Assembly (NCBI RefSeq): GCF_003814515.1
Contig: NZ_RKQJ01000003.1
Coordinates: forward strand, 186,001 to 250,000
Direction of reading: 5' to 3'
DNA from: Salinicoccus roseus
GTDB lineage: Bacteria > Bacillota > Bacilli > Staphylococcales > Salinicoccaceae
DNA: 64,000 nucleotides
The notes beneath the pieces were generated by a model. That model had not been told where the DNA came from, did not search any database, and was given only the letters and a program-made list of their open reading frames with translations. This document shows positions 1 through 9,224 of this stretch, piece after piece; the first letter of the stretch is position 1, and every line of letters starts with the position of its first letter. Both the position numbers and the translations under genes were made by a program.

Positions 1-2147
1 TCTGTACCGGCGCCACCCATAGCGATACCCACGGTGGAAGCTGCCAATGCTGGCGCATCATTGACCCCATCACCGACCATGCCTACATGACGATAATCAG
101 TTTTTAGTTGCTTGATTACGTCTAGTTTATCCTGCGGGAGTAATTCAGATTGAATATCTGTGACACCGACATGTGAACCAATCGCACTGGCGGTACTATG
201 ATTATCCCCCGTAAGCATGACTGTTTTTTCGATGCCTGCCTGATGCAGCTTCTGGATTACCGCTTTACTTGATTCGCGGACTTCATCCGCGACTGCAATA
301 ATTGCCTGAACTGTATTTTTCGTTCCTGCAACCATAACGGTCTTACCTTGTTCTTGAAGTGTTTTGACATCACTTTTAATTGCATCATTGAAATTAGTTG
401 CCTGTATCTCTTCAAATAATGCCGGACTGCCAACATAATACATTTCATTATTGATTTTACCCCGTATCCCTTTGCCTGTAATGGAAGAAAAGTCTTCGAC
501 AAAGATATCAGAATAAGGAAGGTTATAACTGTCTGCCTTCTTTATAATAGCGGATGCCAATGGATGCTGGGAACGATCTTCCAATGCTGTGATGACTGCC
601 AGCATTTCCTTTTCATCAACTGCATTGTCGATTAAACGATAATCGGTTACAACCGGGACGCCTTTTGTGAGTGTGCCGGTCTTATCAAATGCAATGGCTT
701 TTAATCCACCCATTTCTTCGAGGTAAACCCCCCCTTTTATAAGGATTCCCTTCTTGGCAGCATTTCCGATTGCTGAAACAATCGCTATCGGCGTGGAAAT
801 CACCAATGCGCATGGACAACCTACAACGAGGACCGCTAACCCCTGGTATACCCAAGTAGACCAACTGGCACCGAAAAATAACGGCGGTACAATCGCAACC
901 AGCACTGCGACACCCATAATGATGGGTGTATAATATTTTGCAAATTTATCAACGAATGCCTGGGCAGGAGCACGCTCACCTTGTGCTTCTTCCACCAGAT
1001 GAATGATTTTGGCAATGGTCGTATCTTCAACCAATTTAGTGATTTTAACTTCCAGTAAGCCTTCTTCGTTCAGTGTCCCTGCAAATACTTCATCATCGAG
1101 CGATTTTTCAACCGGCACTGATTCACCTGTGATTGCTGCCTGGTTGATTACAGAGTAACCATTGACAATTACGCCGTCCATAGCAATTTTCTGTCCAGGC
1201 TTAACAATCATGATATCGCCCACAGCAATATCATTGACGTGCACTGTCATTTCCTGTCCGTTGCGTCTGACAAGTGCCTCTTTAGGAGCAATATCCATCA
1301 ATGAACTGATGGATTGCCTTGCTCGATCCATCGAGAAACGCTCCAACGCTTCGCTGATGGCAAACAAGATGACAACAATGGCGACCTCGGCCCATTCTCC
1401 GATGATGACACCGCCAATCACTGCGACTGTCATCAGGGTTCGCATATCAAATTCAAACCGGACTAAATTCTGGAGACCCGTTTTCAGCATTGAAGCCCCT
1501 CCGACAATCATGGAAGTGATGAATAGCAGCGGTGTAAGAATATTGTCATCACCATTCACCAACATTGAAATGAAGCCAAAAGCGATAAATAGTAGCGAAT
1601 AGAGCAGAGTGCTGTGCTTTTTATAAAATGGAATGGTTACTTCCTTTTCTTTTTTGTCTTGTCCACTTTCTTCCCGGGATTTCTCAGGCACCACTTTGAG
1701 ATTTTCAAATGCTCCTGCTTCTTCCAGTTCCTCAACCGTTGCAGAACCATATACAGAAATTTTTGATGCGCCAAAATTCACCTTCGCATCTTGAACTTCA
1801 GGCAGTTTCTTCACATTGTTCTCAAATGTGCCAGCACAATTTGCACAGGAAAATCCCTGAACACGGTAAACATTTTTTTCTTTATTAACTTCTGGTTGCG
1901 CTTGACGACTAGACTTTTCAGGCACCACTTTGAGATTTTCAAATGCTCCTGCTTCTTCCAGTTCCTCAACCGTTGCAGAACCATATACAGAAATTTTTGA
2001 TGCGCCAAAATTCACCTTCGCATCTTGAACTTCAGGTAGTTTCTTCACATTGCGCTCAAATTTCCCTGCACAATTCGCACAAGAAAACCCCTGGATGCGA
2101 TAGACGTTTTTCTCTTCCTTAGTGAGTTCTGCAATGCTATCAGACAT
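1..2147 (-). CDS. cadA: Cadmium/zinc-exporting P1B-type ATPase CadA (3' end beyond window)
   Basis: Membrane ATPase that pumps Cd2+/Zn2+/Pb2+ out of the cell. Reading the minus strand from ATG at 2147 gives two N-terminal heavy-metal-associated domains, each with GFSCANCAG, then transmembrane helices, the TGES actuator motif, the CPC metal site (GCPCAL), the DKTGT phosphorylation site, the HP motif and GDGVNDAP just before the window edge. The CPC plus DKTGT plus twin CxxC domains are those of CadA rather than CopA/CopB. The start overlaps the end of cadC by 8 bases, so the pair is probably translationally coupled and repressed by CadC. Oddity: the two metal-binding domains are nearly identical in DNA sequence (see repeat). 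The C-terminus, past the hinge motif, is not visible here. Confidence 0.95.
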   Translation of the reverse strand, partial: MSDSIAELTKEEKNVYRIQGFSCANCAGKFERNVKKLPEVQDAKVNFGASKISVYGSATVEELEEAGAFENLKVVPEKSSRQAQPEVNKEKNVYRVQGFSCANCAGTFENNVKKLPEVQDAKVNFGASKISVYGSATVEELEEAGAFENLKVVPEKSREESGQDKKEKEVTIPFYKKHSTLLYSLLFIAFGFISMLVNGDDNILTPLLFITSMIVGGASMLKTGLQNLVRFEFDMRTLMTVAVIGGVIIGEWAEVAIVVILFAISEALERFSMDRARQSISSLMDIAPKEALVRRNGQEMTVHVNDIAVGDIMIVKPGQKIAMDGVIVNGYSVINQAAITGESVPVEKSLDDEVFAGTLNEEGLLEVKITKLVEDTTIAKIIHLVEEAQGERAPAQAFVDKFAKYYTPIIMGVAVLVAIVPPLFFGASWSTWVYQGLAVLVVGCPCALVISTPIAIVSAIGNAAKKGILIKGGVYLEEMGGLKAIAFDKTGTLTKGVPVVTDYRLIDNAVDEKEMLAVITALEDRSQHPLASAIIKKADSYNLPYSDIFVEDFSSITGKGIRGKINNEMYYVGSPALFEEIQATNFNDAIKSDVKTLQEQGKTVMVAGTKNTVQAIIAVADEVRESSKAVIQKLHQAGIEKTVMLTGDNHSTASAIGSHVGVTDIQSELLPQDKLDVIKQLKTDYRHVGMVGDGVNDAPALAASTVGIAMGGAGT
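1684..2052. repeat. Tandem duplication of the CadA metal-binding domain
   Basis: Two in-frame units 234 bp apart (78 codons). The stretches 1684-1818 and 1918-2052 differ by one base that I can see; the remaining part of each unit, around the CxxC motif, is clearly more diverged. Near-identity limited to one part of the unit suggests recent duplication followed by local gene conversion. Confidence 0.85.
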
Positions 2148-2508
2148 TGGTCATCACTTCTTTTCTATGTGTTAATGCAATCACCATTATCTGTTTGATA
2201 TGTTGATCTTCCAGTGAATAGAAAGCGAGTTTGCCCTCTTTTCTAAAAGTGACCACCCCTTGCTTATAAAGGGTCCGCAGATGGTGGGATGCATTGGCTA
2301 CAGTGATACCGAGGATATTTGCGATATCACAGACACATAATTCTTCATCCTGACACAGGGCATAGGTGATTTTTGCTCTGTTTACATCGGCAATGGATTT
2401 CAGCATCTCCGAAACACCAAAAATATCAACGGTTTGTAAATCTTCTTGTATTCGATTGACCTTCTCTTCGTCATAACAAAAAATATCACAAGTATCTTTT
2501 TTATTCAT
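2140..2508 (-). CDS. cadC: ArsR/SmtB-family cadmium-responsive repressor CadC
   Basis: Winged-helix metal-sensing repressor of cadCA. The protein, about 122 residues, keeps the CadC metal ligands: CDIFC near the N-terminus and ELCVCD before the DNA-binding helix-turn-helix ([14 protein letters not shown]). Start chosen at 2508 because GAGGTGG lies 5 bases upstream; the upstream alternative ATG at 2523 overlaps that ribosome site. The sequence is very close to the plasmid pI258-type CadC as I remember it. It ends inside cadA (8-base overlap). Metal binding is expected to release it from the twin operator at 2522-2586. Confidence 0.95.
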   Translation of the reverse strand: MNKKDTCDIFCYDEEKVNRIQEDLQTVDIFGVSEMLKSIADVNRAKITYALCQDEELCVCDIANILGITVANASHHLRTLYKQGVVTFRKEGKLAFYSLEDQHIKQIMVIALTHRKEVMTNV

Positions 2509-2521
2509 AATCCACCTCTTC

Positions 2522-2586
2522 ATTCAAATTTTCACTTGAATACAGTATAATCATCTTCAGTTTATTATTCAAGCTAATATTTGAAT
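2522..2586 (-). promoter_or_regulatory. cadCA promoter with two CadC-type operator boxes
   Basis: On the minus strand, a -35 TTGAAT (2567-2572) and a -10 TATACT (2544-2549) are 17 bases apart. Two boxes of the form ATTCAA-N8-TTGAAT lie at 2522-2541 (over the start of transcription) and 2567-2586 (over the -35). This matches the CadC operator style, an ATTCAA/TTGAAT dyad. The doubled arrangement is seen in the sequence; binding is inferred. Confidence 0.7.
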
Positions 2587-3000
2587 AAGAATAATGAATA
2601 CGTATAAATTTTTCTCAACAAAACGGAATTTTTTGAAATAAATAAATGAAAAAATTCTGATATTGTAAATGAACTTTATGTTGTGTTGTTTATGAAAATA
2701 GGGTAGGCCCTAAACATACATATATTATGTATTGATTTGACTGCATTTTGTCATTTTTAATGATATCTTGCACTGATTTAGGAGCTAACTTGCACTATAG
2801 TTAAAAAAACAACTTCTCTTTTCCTGAAGACAGTCGAGTTTTAAAGTTGGTTACGCAAAATAACATCGAAAGCGACACATACTTCGCTAAATATTAAATA
2901 CACAATAATTAGGATGAAGTTCATTAAAGAGGAGCCCTTTGCCGATTACACCTGCGTTTTATCAGATATCCCCAATTAATCATAAAGACATTAATATTTT
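2587..3000. other. AT-rich stretch without recognisable gene
   Basis: No open frame of convincing coding character on either strand. An A/T-only inverted repeat (arms 2626-2634 and 2649-2657, GAATTTTTT/AAAAAATTC) lies near the left end. I looked for insertion-sequence ends and found none that I recognise. Confidence 0.4.
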
Positions 3001-3046
3001 AAAATTTAAAAATGTCCATTACCTCTAAATATAGAGATAATGGACA
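3001..3046 (-). terminator. Rho-independent terminator after mco
   Basis: On the minus strand a hairpin at 3046-3013 (TGTCCATTA paired with TAATGGACA plus a CTCT/AGAG inner stem) is followed by an ATTTTTAAATTTT tail. It lies about 90 bases after the multicopper oxidase stop. Confidence 0.7.
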
Positions 3047-3137
3047 CAGTCTATAATGACTGATTAACATTTATAAAATAAGTGATGCTTCTGGGATTTT
3101 CGATAGACACCCTATTAATACATAGTAATTTTTACTT

Positions 3138-4571
3138 TTAATCAATTTCTAAATGACCCATCATGCCATGTTCTTCATGCTCTAATATATGGCAATGATA
3201 CATGAACTTACCCGGTTTGGTAAATTTCAATAAAATATGAGCCGTTTCACCTGGGTTAACCAGCACTGTATCTTTCCAACCTTGTTCATTTCTGGGCGGT
3301 ATCTTACCATCCCGATCTAAAATTCTAAATTGCACACCATGAACATGGTAAGGATGAATTAAATTTTCCATTTCATCCTTGGCGTTGACAATTTCCCAGA
3401 CTTGATATTCACCCAGAGGCTGAGTAGTGTCAATTCTATCAGGGTCATATTTCCTGCCATTGATGGATACACGATAATCTGTTCCGGCCATCAACATCAA
3501 TTTCTTTGGATACTTAGCGACCTCATGTGGTTGAATAACTGGAAGCATCTCTGTGCGAAGGGACATGTTCGGATTAAAATCGGCATTGTTTTTATTCTCT
3601 CCGCGTCTGATTGTTAAACCGGTCACTCCGTTAACAAATAATTTAACTTCTTCTTCCTTATAACCTTCCAAGTCAATAATGATTTCAGCACGTTCACCTG
3701 CAGACAAAAATAAATGCTTGAGTTCAATTGGATAATTTAACAAGCCACCGTCTGTGGCGATTTGATAAAATGTAGTGTGGTTTTGTAATGAAAACTCAAA
3801 ATTTGTTACGTTCGAACCATTAAGCAGACGCATTCGCAAGTAGCGCCCGTCAGCATCAAAGGTGGCGTTTGCTGTACCGTTCAGCAACAATGTGTCGCCT
3901 CCCGTACCATCAATACTTTTTATGTCGTCGTAATCCAACTTGTACCCGTCAACCAGGAAACGATCTTGTACGACAACCGGAATATCATCCACCCCATACT
4001 CATGAGGGAGGTGTTTTTTCAATCGCTCGGTATTTTCATCTTCCACTATAATCATCCCACCTAAGCCTTCATACACCTGCTTTGAAGTCAAACCGTGCGG
4101 ATGGGGGTGATACCATAATGTTGCTGCTTCATTATCAACATTAAAGTCAATTGTTTTTGTTTCATCAGGTTCAATAGTCATTTGTGGTCCGCCATCTGAA
4201 GCTTCGTCAACAATGAGACCATGCCAATGATAGGTGGTCACTTCATCCATATCATTGCCGGTATGAATCTTGACCTGTTGATTTTTTTTAAGCTTTATCG
4301 TCGGCCCTAACAAATCTCCATTATAACCCCGAGACGGCGTTTTTCGTCCGGGGATGATTTCTGTTTCTCCGCTCCGGGCTCTGATTTCATATTCTATTTG
4401 GCCGTCTGTCTGGCTGGTTGGTTCGAGTAAAGAAGGGATATTCAAGGGACGTGATTCGATGTCATTTTCAATGATTTTAACTTCATCATCACTGCGGAAT
4501 ATTGTATCTAACGATGAGGGCTGGTAACTCATATCCAACTTTTTAAAATGATTGTCTGAATTAATCAGCAT
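3138..4571 (-). CDS. mco: Multicopper oxidase (Mco/CopA-like laccase)
   Basis: Copper enzyme that oxidises Cu(I) or phenolic substrates with reduction of O2, usually a copper-tolerance function. All four copper-binding blocks are present: HWHG (about residues 115-118), HPHPHG (155-160), HPYHVHG (about 408) and HCHILEHEEHGMM (from 459), with the methionine that serves as type-1 axial ligand. Length of 477 residues is normal for three-cupredoxin-domain oxidases. No Tat or Sec signal is visible, so the location is uncertain. AAGGAGAG sits about 7 bases before the ATG. Neighbours are metal genes, and a hairpin at 3013-3046 ends it. Staphylococcal mco normally travels with copB; here copB survives only as debris at 9225-10077. 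Confidence 0.92.
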   Translation of the reverse strand: MLINSDNHFKKLDMSYQPSSLDTIFRSDDEVKIIENDIESRPLNIPSLLEPTSQTDGQIEYEIRARSGETEIIPGRKTPSRGYNGDLLGPTIKLKKNQQVKIHTGNDMDEVTTYHWHGLIVDEASDGGPQMTIEPDETKTIDFNVDNEAATLWYHPHPHGLTSKQVYEGLGGMIIVEDENTERLKKHLPHEYGVDDIPVVVQDRFLVDGYKLDYDDIKSIDGTGGDTLLLNGTANATFDADGRYLRMRLLNGSNVTNFEFSLQNHTTFYQIATDGGLLNYPIELKHLFLSAGERAEIIIDLEGYKEEEVKLFVNGVTGLTIRRGENKNNADFNPNMSLRTEMLPVIQPHEVAKYPKKLMLMAGTDYRVSINGRKYDPDRIDTTQPLGEYQVWEIVNAKDEMENLIHPYHVHGVQFRILDRDGKIPPRNEQGWKDTVLVNPGETAHILLKFTKPGKFMYHCHILEHEEHGMMGHLEID

Positions 4572-4627
4572 TCAATCTCTCCTTACATATTTTAAATTAC
4601 ATGAAAATTTTATGCTTTTATATAGTA

Positions 4628-4658
4628 CCACCTCACATCATATTTTGATGCGGGGCGG
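4628..4658 (-). terminator. Probable terminator after the 4676-4951 gene
   Basis: The minus-strand RNA can form a 13-position stem (two G-U pairs, one mismatch) with a short AAAT-type loop. Followed by an A/U-rich stretch rather than a clean U run, so moderate confidence. Confidence 0.45.
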
Positions 4659-4675
4659 TTAAAAGATATCTTATA

Positions 4676-4951
4676 TTATTCTAGTTCTATTTTTTTGCTG
4701 CTTTTGCCCTTACTTTTACGAGCTTGAACTGATTCTTCCGTCGGGTAGGATACCTCCATTGTTAATATATTCGCTTTAAAAATATGAATCATGGTGGTTA
4801 TATCACCGTCCACTTTTTCCAGGCCGCAAATGTTTTCATTTTCAACGACTTTAATACTGTTCAAAGCACTCTGAGGCGTCTTTCCTTCAATATTTTCAAA
4901 AATCACTTTTGTGCCATCAACCAGATTGTAAGTGAAAGTGTATTTGTTCAT
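4676..4951 (-). CDS. Hypothetical protein, about 91 residues
   Basis: Not recognised. The protein begins MNKYTFTYNLVDGTKVIFENI, looks like a small beta-rich domain in its first 70 residues and ends in a lysine/serine-rich tail (ARKSKGKSSKK). No signal peptide, cysteine cluster or membrane segment apart from a single Cys near residue 42. AAGGAGA is placed 9 bases before the ATG at 4951 and only 3 before the ATG at 4957, so I prefer 4951; a GTG at 4990 is also in frame but lacks a ribosome site. A TATAAT-like -10 for this strand is at 5030-5035. It lies between mco and an HMA mini-protein, so a metal-related role is possible but unsupported. Confidence 0.65.
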   Translation of the reverse strand: MNKYTFTYNLVDGTKVIFENIEGKTPQSALNSIKVVENENICGLEKVDGDITTMIHIFKANILTMEVSYPTEESVQARKSKGKSSKKIELE

Positions 4952-5091
4952 TTTCATATCTCTCCTTCTCATAATCTCGACTATATTCACTCATAATAGT
5001 CTCTCCAAAATATATTTATCTTAAACTTAATTATAGTGTACCGGCTTTGGTTAAAGTTAAGCTCTTACCTATCTATTGATTCATAATAAAA

Positions 5092-5123
5092 GATTCCAGA
5101 CAATCGATTGAATGTCCGGAATC
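5092..5123 (-). terminator. Terminator after the HMA mini-protein
   Basis: Minus-strand hairpin GATTCCGGACA / TGTCTGGAATC (one G-U pair) followed by TTTTATT. Confidence 0.7.
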
Positions 5124-5149
5124 AGTTAAAATGGAAATAATTAATTTGA

Positions 5150-5383
5150 TCAAGCAGCTTTTACTTTTGATTTGGTGACCGGGTAACCCAGGTTTTCAAT
5201 CGCATTTTCTATATTTTCAATTGTTGTGACTGCTTCATCAAAATCCGCTTTGACTTTACTTGCGTTGAACATGACTTTGACGCTGTCTTTTTCCACACCG
5301 TCCAAACCTTTTACAGCATTATCAATCTTCTGGAGACATGATGGACATGATAAGGTTTCTAATTGAATGGTTGCTTTTTGCAT
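5150..5383 (-). CDS. Stand-alone heavy-metal-associated (HMA) domain protein, copy A
   Basis: A 77-residue ferredoxin-like HMA domain with a CPSC metal-binding pair at residues 13-16 (LSCPSCLQKI), ending GYPVTKSKVKAA. Such proteins bind a soft metal ion in the cytosol and usually hand it to a P-type ATPase. The ATPase just upstream (5531-7414) has no metal-binding domain of its own, so this protein may supply it in trans. CPSC differs from the MxCxxC of typical CopZ. AGGAGAG precedes the ATG. It has its own FNR-type box and promoter (5434-5475). A second copy lies at 11699-11932. Confidence 0.85.
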   Translation of the reverse strand: MQKATIQLETLSCPSCLQKIDNAVKGLDGVEKDSVKVMFNASKVKADFDEAVTTIENIENAIENLGYPVTKSKVKAA

Positions 5384-5433
5384 AATGTATCTCTCCTATT
5401 TATAATTTTTATCCGTTTTCTTTCTACAATTCA

Positions 5434-5475
5434 AGTATACGACTTTTTGCCGTTAAAAGAATTGATGTAAATCAA
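5434..5475 (-). promoter_or_regulatory. FNR-type box and promoter of HMA copy A
   Basis: A perfect FNR palindrome TTGAT-GTAA-ATCAA at 5462-5475 lies upstream of a -10 TATACT (minus strand, 5434-5439). With transcription starting about 7 bases after the -10, the box centre falls near -41.5, the class II activator position of Crp/Fnr proteins. No good -35 is present, which fits activator dependence. Confidence 0.65.
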
Positions 5476-5530
5476 TTTTTGATTGCTGATTTAAATTTTT
5501 TTGTTTTCTCTGGTAAAGCACTTTGTTTCA

Positions 5531-7414
5531 TTATCTTTCTGCTGCATTTGCCCTGGCACCTTTGCCTCTTGGACGGTAAATCATCAATCTCATGGCGTTG
5601 AATATGACGACAAGGATACTCAATTCATGTACCAGCATGCCAATCGTCATGTTCATCCAGTCACTGAACAGCAAGGCGGCCAACAAGATCAGTACCACGC
5701 CAACCGCAATGGTGATGTTCTGCTTCATATTTCTCGCTGTCGATTTTGTCAGACCCAAGGCATGAGTCAATCGGCTGAAGTCAGAGTTCACCAGGACGAC
5801 ATCCGAGGTTTCTATCGCAACATCTGTGCCGGTGCCCATGGCAATACCGATATCGGCCAGAGCCAAGGACGGACTGTCGTTTACGCCGTCTCCGACAAAT
5901 GCCACTATTTGCCCTTCTGATTGTAATTTTTCAAGATGAGCGGACTTGTCTTCCGGCAACATATGGCCGTAGGCTTCTGTCAATCCAAGTTCGCTGGCAA
6001 CGGCATCCACAGTGCCCTGGTTATCGCCTGAAAGTACAACGAGGTTTTTAACACCAAGCTTTTTCAGGTTTTGCAAGTCCGCTTTAACACCCGGTCGAAT
6101 TTGATCCCGAATCCCCATCAATACCTGCAACACACCATCCACTGCAGTCAGTACAAGGGAGTTCCCGTTTTCCTCAAAACGTTTCAGATCTTGTCTGACC
6201 GTTTCATTCAACTCAATATTTTCTTTTTCCATCAAAGCGACATTTCCTACTGCGACACGGTGACCAGCGACTTTAGCGATGATGCCGCCGCCTTTGACAA
6301 CTTCCGTTTCATCTACATCAGAGAAGTTCGTTGGTCCAATATCCTGCAGCACGGCTTTTGCCAGAGGGTGATCTGATTCCCGCTCTACACTGGCCAGATA
6401 TCCAAGCACTTCATCCATGTCATCTCCGTAAAACTCCTTTTCTGCAACTTCAGGGTTTCCAATGGTCAATGTACCTGTCTTATCAAAAAGGATTGTATCC
6501 ACTTTACTAAAATCGTTGATGACTTCGCTGCCTTTTAAAAGCACGCCGTTACGGGCACCATTCCCAATACCGGCAACGTTGGAGACAGGGACCCCGATCA
6601 CTAAGGCGCCTGGACAGCCCAGTACCAGAACTGTAATCGCCAGTTCAACATTATTGGTGAACAACCAGACGATGACACCCAGTACCAGGACCGCCGGTGT
6701 ATAGTATTTGGAGAATCGGTCGATAAAGCGTTCTGCTTCCGACTTGGAATCTTGTGCTTCTTCCACCAATTCGATAATCTTACCGAATGTTGTATCTTCC
6801 CCGACACGGTCAGCTTCGATTTGAATCGTCCCGTTTTCCAAAATTGTACCTGCGAATACTTCTGATCCGTTCATTTTACTCACTGGAATAGATTCACCAG
6901 TGATACTTGCTTCATTGATATGGCCTTCACCAGTTAAAACAGTGCCATCGACGGGTATTTTCGCACCAGTTTTTACTAATAAAACATCACCTTCATCTAC
7001 ATCATCAACGTCCACTTCTTCGAATTCACCAGCCGCGTTTTGTTTCAAAGCACTTTCCGGCGCCATTTCCGTTAGTTCTTTGATGGCCGATCGTGTCCGT
7101 TTGAGTGTACGCTGTTCTAAATAAGAACCAAATAAGAATAAGAATGTAACGATTGCGGATTCTTCATAGTTTTGAATCAGCAAAGCACCGACAACGGCAA
7201 TTGTGACCAATACGTCAATACTGATAACCTTTACTTTTAATGCCTGATAAGCTTGAATTGCGATCGGTGTGATTCCAATGACAGTTGCAATGATGAGTGA
7301 CAAATCGAAGACGAACATGTTACCCATACCAAATCGACCATAGAATCCAAGTATGATCAAGGTTGCACTAATCAACGTAATCAGGTTTTTCATATCTAAT
7401 ATAGCCCTCTGCAT
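5531..7414 (-). CDS. P1B-type metal-transporting ATPase with CPG motif
   Basis: Membrane ATPase of the heavy-metal family, 627 residues. Seen: TGES (about 172), metal site VLGCPGALVIG with C267-P268-G269, DKTGTLT (311), SDHPLA, GDGVNDSPSL, and flanking hydrophobic helices. It starts directly with transmembrane helices, so it has no N-terminal HMA domain; the separate HMA protein downstream may replace it. CPC is the usual membrane motif for Cu/Ag/Cd/Zn pumps and SPC or CPH mark other subgroups; CPG is unusual, so the cargo cannot be named. GGAGGAAG precedes the ATG. A copy of its last 75 bases with a new start lies at 12079-12156. An FNR-type box lies upstream (7482-7495). Confidence 0.88.
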   Translation of the reverse strand: MQRAILDMKNLITLISATLIILGFYGRFGMGNMFVFDLSLIIATVIGITPIAIQAYQALKVKVISIDVLVTIAVVGALLIQNYEESAIVTFLFLFGSYLEQRTLKRTRSAIKELTEMAPESALKQNAAGEFEEVDVDDVDEGDVLLVKTGAKIPVDGTVLTGEGHINEASITGESIPVSKMNGSEVFAGTILENGTIQIEADRVGEDTTFGKIIELVEEAQDSKSEAERFIDRFSKYYTPAVLVLGVIVWLFTNNVELAITVLVLGCPGALVIGVPVSNVAGIGNGARNGVLLKGSEVINDFSKVDTILFDKTGTLTIGNPEVAEKEFYGDDMDEVLGYLASVERESDHPLAKAVLQDIGPTNFSDVDETEVVKGGGIIAKVAGHRVAVGNVALMEKENIELNETVRQDLKRFEENGNSLVLTAVDGVLQVLMGIRDQIRPGVKADLQNLKKLGVKNLVVLSGDNQGTVDAVASELGLTEAYGHMLPEDKSAHLEKLQSEGQIVAFVGDGVNDSPSLALADIGIAMGTGTDVAIETSDVVLVNSDFSRLTHALGLTKSTARNMKQNITIAVGVVLILLAALLFSDWMNMTIGMLVHELSILVVIFNAMRLMIYRPRGKGARANAAER

Positions 7415-7454
7415 GATACTTCCTCCATCTCTCTATATTTTCTTGTTGGTTAAA

Positions 7455-7495
7455 GTATAAAGTTTTAGCCTCGTATAAAAATTGACTGAGGTCAA
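7455..7495 (-). promoter_or_regulatory. FNR-type box and promoter of the CPG ATPase
   Basis: The palindrome TTGAC-TGAG-GTCAA at 7482-7495 is followed on the minus strand by a -10 TATACT at 7455-7460, putting the box centre near -40.5 from the expected start. Spacing and form match the box of the HMA gene. Confidence 0.55.
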
Positions 7496-7937
7496 GATTA
7501 TAAAATTTCGATGTGGACACACTCTGATTAGTCTGTAATAATTTCTACGGCATCATAATATGGCAATTCTATATATCATGCAAGAAACCATAATCCACAC
7601 TTAAGTTTGTTAAGGTAGATATATTGTTAAGTTTGCTTTGTTGGTTGAATTAATATATGTAATGGACAGTTTGAGTGTAGTTGAATCGTCTTATGAAATC
7701 TCATAGACTTCTTTTGCTTTGCAAAACACCCTAAAGTTAAAATTGAGTTCAACTTTAGAGGGGCAATTCATTAAAAGTTGCCTCATTACATGGTTTCCTC
7801 TTTTAATACTGAATAAAAAATAGTGGATTTGGAGAAATGCACAACAGTTTTTTTATATTTGAGATGTGGGATTATTAATAGAGGGTATGGATTAAGTAAG
7901 GCATTTTCATCATTATTGAATCAGAAGGGGAATGGTA
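7496..7937. other. AT-rich intergenic region
   Basis: No open frame of coding character on either strand. There is a small imperfect hairpin near 7757-7787 (GGCAA/TTGCC arms). The right end should hold the promoter of the 7938 gene, but I cannot assign it with confidence. Confidence 0.35.
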
Positions 7938-9107
7938 ATGAGTACATACAGACATGCAAAAGAGAAAATCGGCACTATAGATAATATTTACAACGGGGAC
8001 ATGTTCCCGGATCTTGCCATCAACACATTCCGTAATATTGAACGGCTTTTTCCGACACGCACAATTCTCGCTTCAACCAGACCGGAGCCTTTTGAGCAGT
8101 CGAGGGAGTCTCTTCAGCCTTTCCAATCGAGGATCAAAGACACGACAACTGATAAAACGGAGCAGAATTATGATCTATATGATTATGTGGCTTTGAATTC
8201 GGTGACGGGGATCGTGGTGCTGAAAGAGGGGAGACTCGTTTATGAAAACTATTTTCACGGCAACAGCCCCGACACGCGCTGGATGTCGATGTCGGTCGCA
8301 AAGGCGATTACTTCAACACTGGTGGGGGCGGCGATCCAAGACGGTTACATAGAGAGCCTTGACGATCCGACGGTGAAATATGTACCGGAATTGAAGAGCA
8401 GTGCTTATGAAAACACCACGGTCCGTCATATTTTGGGCATGAACTCAGGCGTGGAGTGGGATGAGGCTTACACCAATCCCGGCTCGGACCGCCGTGCTTT
8501 TTTAAAAGCCCAGCTCTCCCGGAACCCGGGCGCCCTGCTTGAAGTGATGGCTGATCTTCCAAGCGCAGGAGAACCCGGTCATGTCCATAACTATTCTACG
8601 GGGGAGACGACAGTGGCCAGTGAAATCGTCATCGGTGCAACATGTAAAAGTTTGTCCGATTACTTATATGAAAAGATTTGGGAACCATACGGCATGGAAA
8701 GCAAAGCGGCATGGTGGCTGGATTCCCCGGACGGCAATGAAATCGGCGGCAGCGGTTTTTCCGCTGTTTTGAGGGATTATGCACGCTTCGGCCAGTTCTT
8801 CCTTGAGGGTGGAAAAGCGGGCGGTAAGCAAATTTTACCCGAAGGATGGACAGAAATGGCCGGTCAGCCGACGACTCTGGAAAACGGGGAGACGGTCGAT
8901 TATGGTTTGATGTGGTGGCCCGCATGGACGCAGAAGTCCAAAGAGAACAAGGCCTTTCAGGCAGTCGGCATCCATGGACAGGTCATCCATATCGACCCGG
9001 AAGAAGACGTGGTCATAGCCATTTCCTCCGCCCGTCCGAAGCCCATGGGCACGCAGCCGATTGACGATATGCTGTTCCTTGAGGATCTGATTGATAATAT
9101 AAAATGA
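7938..9107 (+). CDS. Serine hydrolase of the beta-lactamase / class C esterase family
   Basis: About 389 residues. The S-x-x-K nucleophile motif is SVAK in WMSMSVAKAITS, followed by a YST motif (NYSTGET) and a C-terminal HGQ in place of KTG. Those changes, with the SRWMS-like context, resemble 6-aminohexanoate-dimer hydrolase and EstB-type esterases more than true beta-lactamases, so an amidase/esterase role is more likely than antibiotic resistance. No signal peptide, so probably cytosolic. Start taken at 7938 because AAGGGGA is 6 bases upstream; the ATG at 7932 touches that site. It is transcribed against its neighbours and its GC content is higher than the DNA to its left. Confidence 0.82.
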   Translation: MSTYRHAKEKIGTIDNIYNGDMFPDLAINTFRNIERLFPTRTILASTRPEPFEQSRESLQPFQSRIKDTTTDKTEQNYDLYDYVALNSVTGIVVLKEGRLVYENYFHGNSPDTRWMSMSVAKAITSTLVGAAIQDGYIESLDDPTVKYVPELKSSAYENTTVRHILGMNSGVEWDEAYTNPGSDRRAFLKAQLSRNPGALLEVMADLPSAGEPGHVHNYSTGETTVASEIVIGATCKSLSDYLYEKIWEPYGMESKAAWWLDSPDGNEIGGSGFSAVLRDYARFGQFFLEGGKAGGKQILPEGWTEMAGQPTTLENGETVDYGLMWWPAWTQKSKENKAFQAVGIHGQVIHIDPEEDVVIAISSARPKPMGTQPIDDMLFLEDLIDNIK

Positions 9108-9224
9108 AGGAACCCTGGAGATTTCTCCAAAGTTTCATGTTCTCCGACTGTTATACGTATTTATCAAGATTCGTAAATTTCAAGTTTAAGTTAAGAATTA
9201 CAACCCCTAATTTGCTGGTTAATA

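Noticed and set aside
1684-2052. Direct repeats as a CRISPR or mobile-element signal
   Set aside because: The repeat is an in-frame duplicated HMA domain of CadA.
2587-3000. Insertion-sequence remnant in the gap next to cadC
   Set aside because: I found no terminal repeats or transposase-like frame.
7938-9107. True beta-lactamase resistance gene
   Set aside because: SxxK is present but KTG is replaced by HGQ and there is no signal peptide; an esterase/amidase is more likely.
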